A program made the position numbers and the translations under genes. Below the pieces are notes generated by a model that searched no databases, was not told the origin of the DNA, and saw only the letters and a list, made by a program, of their open reading frames with translations. Positions 6,657-9,403 of a stretch of 9,403 bases of DNA are shown here, piece by piece. The stretch's first letter is position 1. Each line of letters begins with the position of its first letter. Source of the stretch: Bacteroidales bacterium UBA5219 (GTDB lineage: Bacteria; Bacteroidota; Bacteroidia; Bacteroidales; ML635J-15); contig DHVB01000016.1 in the NCBI GenBank assembly GCA_002412425.1, positions 30,140 through 39,542 of the forward strand, read 5' to 3'.

Positions 6657-7370
6657 TTATTGTTCGTCTTTCAATATTAGTACAAATCCAGAGCCGTGTA
6701 TATTATTTATTTGTACAGTATCACTATCCTTAAAATATTTTCTAAGTTTAGTAATGTAAACATCCATGCTTCTAGCGTTAAAATAATTGTCATCGCCCCA
6801 AATCTTTTTTAGAGCTTGATTTCTGTCTAAAACATTATTTCTATATAAGTATAATTCTTGTAACAAGTCTGATTCGCGGGGAGTTAGTTTATGAACTGTA
6901 TCTCCGTCTTGAAGCGTTCTTAGTTGAGTGTTGAATACATATCTTCCTATATTAATTTTCTTATCTAGACTTTGTCCTGGTCTGTTGCTGTTTCTACGTA
7001 TAATAGCTCTAATTTTAGCTAATAACACTTCAGAATCAAAAGGCTTTGTTAGATAATCGTCGGCACCAGATTTAAACCCTTCTAACACATCGTCTTTTTG
7101 CGATTTTGCTGTAAGAAAAATTATAGGAATATTTTTGTTGATTTTTCTAATGTCTTTAGCAATAGTAAAACCATCAACGTTTGGCAACATTACGTCTAGA
7201 ATGCATAAATTATAGGTGTTTTTATTAAAAGTTGGGAAAGCGTCTTTACCGTCGCTAACTAAATCAACATCAAATTCGTTTAACTCTAAATACGATTTAA
7301 GCACGAAGCCAAAATTTACATCATCTTCAACTAATAAAAGTTTTTGTTTATTGTTATTTTGTTTATTCAT
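6657..7370 (-). CDS. OmpR/PhoB-type DNA-binding response regulator (RprY-like)
   Basis: Cytoplasmic transcription factor activated by phosphorylation from the kinase encoded just upstream. The receiver domain (about 10-125) has the acidic pocket Glu15-Asp16-Asp17, phospho-acceptor Asp59 in LCILDVMLPNVDGF, Thr87 in FLTAK and Lys109-Pro110 in YLTKPF. The C-terminal winged helix (about 138-234) shows KLTPRESDLLQELYLYRNN, the recognition-helix region NARSMDVYITKLRKYF (198-213) and the wing INNIHGSGFVL (221-231). The length of 237 residues is standard and all phosphorylation residues are present. The start ATG is 12 bp after the kinase stop, so the pair is one operon. The combination resembles RprX/RprY of Bacteroides, named here from general likeness only; target genes are not visible. 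Confidence 0.96.
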   Translation of the reverse strand: MNKQNNNKQKLLLVEDDVNFGFVLKSYLELNEFDVDLVSDGKDAFPTFNKNTYNLCILDVMLPNVDGFTIAKDIRKINKNIPIIFLTAKSQKDDVLEGFKSGADDYLTKPFDSEVLLAKIRAIIRRNSNRPGQSLDKKINIGRYVFNTQLRTLQDGDTVHKLTPRESDLLQELYLYRNNVLDRNQALKKIWGDDNYFNARSMDVYITKLRKYFKDSDTVQINNIHGSGFVLILKDEQ

Positions 7371-7382
7371 ATATTATATTTA

Positions 7383-8891
7383 TTAATTAATCATTGGCAA
7401 AGTTATAATAAAAGTACTACCTTTTCCTAAAGTACTTTTAACATTTATATGTCCGTTATGGGCGTTTACAATTTCGTTTGCATAATTCAAACCTAAGCCA
7501 AACCCTTTAATATTATGCAAATTCCCTGTGTGAGCTCTATAAAATCTTTCAAAAATTTTGTTAAGCACATCTTTCGACATTCCAATTCCTTTGTCTTCTA
7601 CAGAAATATTGAACTTATCATTCTTAATATAAGTGTTTACTGTAATTTCTGGAGAAGTTTTAGAATATTTAATAGCGTTGTCTAACAAATTGTTTAAAGC
7701 ATTGGCAATAAGGTCTCTGTCTATTCGTAAGTTTGGATTTTCTTCGCATAAATTTAATTTTAATTCTCCGTTTTTTTCCAAAATTACAAGCTCAATATTT
7801 TTAGCAACTTCTGCAACTAATTCATTTATATTTTCAGTAGATATTTTTAATTGAACATTTTTTTTATCTAAAACCGCCATTTGTAAAACTTGTTCAACAT
7901 GTGAGTTCATTCTGTTGGTTTCTTGATTTATAATATTGAGCATATTATTTACAAATTCAGGATTTTCTTTTGCATTATTGCTTTGTATAGATGCTGCTGC
8001 AAGTTTTATAGTGGCAATAGGAGTTTTGAACTCGTGTGTCATATTATTAATAAAATCGTTTTTAATTTCAGCATTTTTCTTTTGCTTAATTAGTGCATAT
8101 AAAGAAGTGCTAAAAGTTAAAACAAAAATTAAAATTAATACTATTGAAGTGCCTAATTGTGCGTAAATAGTTTCTAATACATATTTATCTTTAGTTGGAA
8201 AATCAATTAGTAGGACATCTGGATTTGTAAAAACAGATGCAGGAGTTAAATTAAATTTATAGCAATTTTTTAAGTTTTTAGCATTAAAATTTGAAGACTT
8301 TAATTTAATGTTTTGGTCGTTGTCGCTAATAGCAAACTCGAAATCAAGGTTAAGCCCAACAGATGCCAATGATTTTTTAAGAGTTATTTCAACAGTTTCT
8401 GCGTCAAATCTTTGTTCAATAGGTATTTGTCTTTGTAAAAACTCAGTTTCCAATTGATTAATTATTTGGTCGAACTCTATGGTTTTTTGAGTAAATTGTT
8501 GAAACATATACGACTCTATATAAGATAAATCAGAAAATTCTGAGTGAAAAGACACAGAGCTTAGTCCTGTTCCTGGGAAAGATTGAAAATGTATATTTGA
8601 ATACTGATTAAAAATAGGTCTTAACCCCAATTGAACTAAATAAGGGTCAATGGGAACTAAACTGTCAACAACTTTATTTTTTTGATGAAGTTTATCATAA
8701 ACAAAAAATACCGCATCTTGTTTTTGCAATACGACTATGCTACGCGAAATAGCTTCTGCAATTCCTCTTTCAACAATTTCTTTTGAGCTTTTGTAAGACT
8801 TAGAGAGGTGTGTAGCTTGCATAATGATTATCAATATCAATGAAATTGACATTAAAACAATTATTCCGTTGACCATTTTTCGCTTCTTCAT
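7383..8891 (-). CDS. Membrane-bound sensor histidine kinase (RprX-like)
   Basis: Sensor kinase for the adjacent response regulator. Helix 1 (about 8-27) and helix 2 (about 247-268) flank an extracytoplasmic region of about 220 residues with no domain I recognise. The HisKA domain has the phosphorylated His286 in NNMTHEFKTPIATIKLAA, followed by the ATPase domain with N box NALNNLLDNAIKYS (397-410), G1 DKGIGMS (433-439), F box IFERFYRAH (446-454) and G2 GFGLGLNYANEIV (463-475). All catalytic motifs are intact. The length of 502 residues is ordinary. No HAMP domain is evident between helix 2 and the H box; the linker is only about 12 residues. The ATG at 8891 gives a positively charged start (MKKRK) before helix 1. 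A TATATTTG box ends 4 bp upstream, which suggests either a leaderless message or a start at Met6 (8876). The signal sensed is unknown. Confidence 0.96.
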   Translation of the reverse strand: MKKRKMVNGIIVLMSISLILIIIMQATHLSKSYKSSKEIVERGIAEAISRSIVVLQKQDAVFFVYDKLHQKNKVVDSLVPIDPYLVQLGLRPIFNQYSNIHFQSFPGTGLSSVSFHSEFSDLSYIESYMFQQFTQKTIEFDQIINQLETEFLQRQIPIEQRFDAETVEITLKKSLASVGLNLDFEFAISDNDQNIKLKSSNFNAKNLKNCYKFNLTPASVFTNPDVLLIDFPTKDKYVLETIYAQLGTSIVLILIFVLTFSTSLYALIKQKKNAEIKNDFINNMTHEFKTPIATIKLAAASIQSNNAKENPEFVNNMLNIINQETNRMNSHVEQVLQMAVLDKKNVQLKISTENINELVAEVAKNIELVILEKNGELKLNLCEENPNLRIDRDLIANALNNLLDNAIKYSKTSPEITVNTYIKNDKFNISVEDKGIGMSKDVLNKIFERFYRAHTGNLHNIKGFGLGLNYANEIVNAHNGHINVKSTLGKGSTFIITLPMIN

Positions 8892-8895
8892 ATTA

Positions 8896-8903
8896 CAAAT
8901 ATA
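8896..8903 (-). promoter_or_regulatory. Putative -7 promoter box abutting the kinase start codon
   Basis: The minus strand reads TATATTTG, a full match to TAnnTTTG, with only 4 bp to the ATG. If used, transcription would begin at or just inside the start codon. The box is part of a TA run (TATATATATTTG), so a chance match is possible. No TTG lies at -33. Confidence 0.4.
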
Positions 8904-8954
8904 TATAAACCAATTGTATCATTATTTACTCATTAACATTATTTTAACTTTATT

Positions 8955-8962
8955 TAACTTTG
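8955..8962 (+). promoter_or_regulatory. Putative -7 promoter box driving the plus-strand RNA region
   Basis: TAACTTTG fits TAnnTTTG and faces right, away from the kinase gene. Transcription would start near 8968 and run through the short ORF and first hairpin, giving a transcript of about 150 nt. A clear -33 TTG is missing. A second, weaker TTTG box (TTTCTTTG, 8992-8999) lies further on. Confidence 0.45.
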
Positions 8963-9012
8963 CATAAACACTAGTTTTTAAAATATTGTTGTTTCTTTGC
9001 ATCAGAGAGAAA

Positions 9013-9078
9013 ATGAAAAACAACGGTTTTACATTAAATATAATAAGAAAATCCTCTCCTTTAAATAACAATGCTTAA
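9013..9078 (+). CDS. Possible 21-residue leader peptide
   Basis: An ATG opens a 21-codon frame, MKNNGFTLNIIRKSSPLNNNA, ending at TAA 10 nt before the stem of the first terminator hairpin. Its position between a promoter-like box and a terminator is what a leader peptide would have. There is no run of one amino acid codon as in classical attenuators, only a Thr-Leu-Asn-Ile-Ile stretch. The second RNA module does not keep this frame: its conserved block differs in length by 2 nt and carries stops. The ORF may thus be chance within an RNA gene. Upstream AGAGAG is at best a weak ribosome site. Confidence 0.25.
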   Translation: MKNNGFTLNIIRKSSPLNNNA

Positions 9079-9119
9079 TTTTTAAAAGAAAAATCCCGTC
9101 TCCCCGGCGGGATTTTTTT
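9048..9119 (+). ncRNA. Structured RNA module, copy 1 (candidate small RNA or leader)
   Basis: The module consists of the C-rich element AAAATCCTCTCCTT (9048-9061), a 21-nt block (9063-9083) that is identical in copy 2, a short A-rich spacer, and a terminator hairpin with loop TCTCCCCGG. The two copies keep the flanks and the loop but not the stem sequence, as expected if the RNA structure is what matters. I do not recognise the family. The transcript probably begins near 8968 and ends in the T-run at 9113-9119. Both single-stranded parts are C-rich (CCUCUCC, CUCCCC), which would suit pairing with purine-rich ribosome-binding regions of target messages, but no target is shown. Confidence 0.5.
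9089..9119 (+). terminator. Intrinsic terminator of module 1
   Basis: AAAAATCCCG (9089-9098) pairs perfectly with CGGGATTTTT (9108-9117) around the 9-nt loop TCTCCCCGG (9099-9107). The T-run (9113-9119) is partly in the stem, as in many bidirectional-looking terminators. The 10-bp stem has four G-C pairs next to the loop. Confidence 0.85.
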
Positions 9120-9160
9120 ACTTTTATTAAACAAGTTTGTAAAAATAATGTTTTTTTATT

Positions 9161-9187
9161 AAATAAAGGCTTAATTTTTAAAATAAA
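9161..9187 (+). repeat. Degenerate third piece of the RNA module block
   Basis: The 15 bases GCTTAATTTTTAAAA at 9169-9183 are identical to 9073-9087 of module 1, and the preceding AAATAA also matches when a 2-nt gap is allowed. The C-rich element before it and the GC-rich hairpin after it are absent. It could be a decayed copy, or a chance match in AT-rich DNA. Confidence 0.35.
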
Positions 9188-9265
9188 TACAATAATTTTT
9201 AAAATTTTTCGTTTTATTTGTGAACAAATTAAAAACTTATTGGTTTATATGAATAGATGTGAATA

Positions 9266-9343
9266 AAAATCCTCTCCTTAATAAATAACAATGCTTAATT
9301 TTTTTAACACATCTTCGTCTCCCCGGCGAAGATGTGTTTTTTT
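9266..9343 (+). ncRNA. Structured RNA module, copy 2 (candidate small RNA or leader)
   Basis: Same order of parts as copy 1: AAAATCCTCTCCTT (9266-9279), the identical 21-nt block (9283-9303), and a hairpin with the same loop. The distance between the C-rich element and the block is 2 nt longer than in copy 1. The stem is different in sequence and longer (12 bp). No open frame matches that of copy 1. The nearest TAnnTTTG-like promoter is unclear (only TTTATTTG near 9215 and AT-rich DNA), so copy 2 might be made by read-through of terminator 1 or from its own weak promoter. Confidence 0.5.
9306..9343 (+). terminator. Intrinsic terminator of module 2
   Basis: AACACATCTTCG (9306-9317) pairs perfectly over 12 bp with CGAAGATGTGTT (9327-9338) around the loop TCTCCCCGG (9318-9326), and is followed by TTTTTA. 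The bases directly around the loop, CGTCTCCCCGGCG, are the same 13 nt as in terminator 1, while the rest of the stem is different. Confidence 0.9.
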
Positions 9344-9351
9344 ATATCTGT

Positions 9352-9403
9352 TAAGAGTTTGTAAAGTTCGTAAAGTTTTTAAAGTTCATAAAGTTCGTAA
9401 AGT
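9352..9403 (+). repeat. 9-nt tandem repeat array reaching the window end
   Basis: After a degenerate unit (TAAGAGTTT, 9352-9360), units TAAAGTTCG (9362-9370), TAAAGTTTT (9371-9379), TAAAGTTCA (9380-9388), TAAAGTTCG (9389-9397) and a partial TAAAGT (9398-9403) follow at exact 9-nt spacing. The array may continue beyond the window. It starts 9 nt after the T-run of terminator 2 and has the same orientation relative to transcription as the arrays after the permease and purA genes. Confidence 0.9.

Noticed and set aside
9138..9152. Tiny ORF M-F-F-Y before module 2 as an aromatic leader peptide
   Set aside because: It is only four codons in a T-run, with no ribosome site and no counterpart before module 1; such frames are expected by chance in AT-rich DNA.
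9291..9403. Open frame from ATG at 9291 running through hairpin 2 and the 9-nt repeats to the window end
   Set aside because: The frame passes through a perfect terminator and a simple repeat, giving a low-complexity K-V-R/K-V-H product. The period of 9 nt keeps any frame open, so the lack of stops is not evidence of coding.
9362..9403. CRISPR array
   Set aside because: The units are 9 nt with no spacers between them, so this is a simple tandem repeat; no cas gene is present.
33..9403. Mobile element, phage or defence system
   Set aside because: All coding genes are common chromosomal types with similar base use; no integrase, transposase, target duplication or defence motif was found.

Overview
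This AT-rich window looks like the chromosome of a Bacteroidota bacterium, probably of the Bacteroidales or a relative. The reasons are the protein types (secreted C69 dipeptidase, Fur next to PurA, an RprX/RprY-like sensor pair), A-rich start regions with almost no Shine-Dalgarno sequences, and several matches to the Bacteroidota -7 promoter box TAnnTTTG. No integrase, transposase, CRISPR array, tRNA or rRNA is visible. The protein-coding part is ordinary core or house-keeping DNA.

Layout. Bases 1-32 hold what looks like the right arm of a terminator cut by the window edge. On the minus strand, 33-3086, lie a secreted C69 family dipeptidase and, upstream of it, a MacB/FtsX-type ABC permease with a GTG start. 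On the plus strand, 3220-5988, lie a Fur family repressor, purA (9 bp later, so probably one operon) and a YitT family membrane protein. On the minus strand, 5985-8891, an apparent set runs histidine kinase, OmpR-type response regulator, yidD and a Gdx/SugE-like SMR transporter. The SMR gene overlaps the yitT stop by 4 bp, tail to tail. Bases 8892-9403 contain no ordinary gene.

The most interesting part is 8892-9403. Two related modules on the plus strand, 218 nt apart, share an upstream C-rich element, an identical 21-nt block and a terminator hairpin. The two hairpins carry the same 9-nt loop, TCTCCCCGG, but different stems that are each perfectly paired. Conserved loop and flanks with exchanged stem bases suggest a structured RNA, seen here as two paralogous small RNAs or a two-step leader/attenuator. 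A degenerate third piece lies between them. A 21-codon ORF overlaps the first module only.

A second signal is a 9-nt short tandem repeat (TAAAGTTCR) at three places: after the permease stop, across the purA stop, and after the second RNA module. Each time it reads in the direction of transcription at the 3' end of a unit. A 21-nt stretch is identical between the permease and purA copies, and in purA it supplies the last codons and the stop.

How the genes work together: Fur (metal-responsive repression) and PurA (AMP synthesis) are probably co-transcribed, without an obvious shared pathway. The kinase and regulator form a signalling pair with unknown signal. YidD assists membrane protein insertion, and the SMR protein probably exports a small cation such as guanidinium. 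All calls rest on reading motifs by eye; no database search was run.
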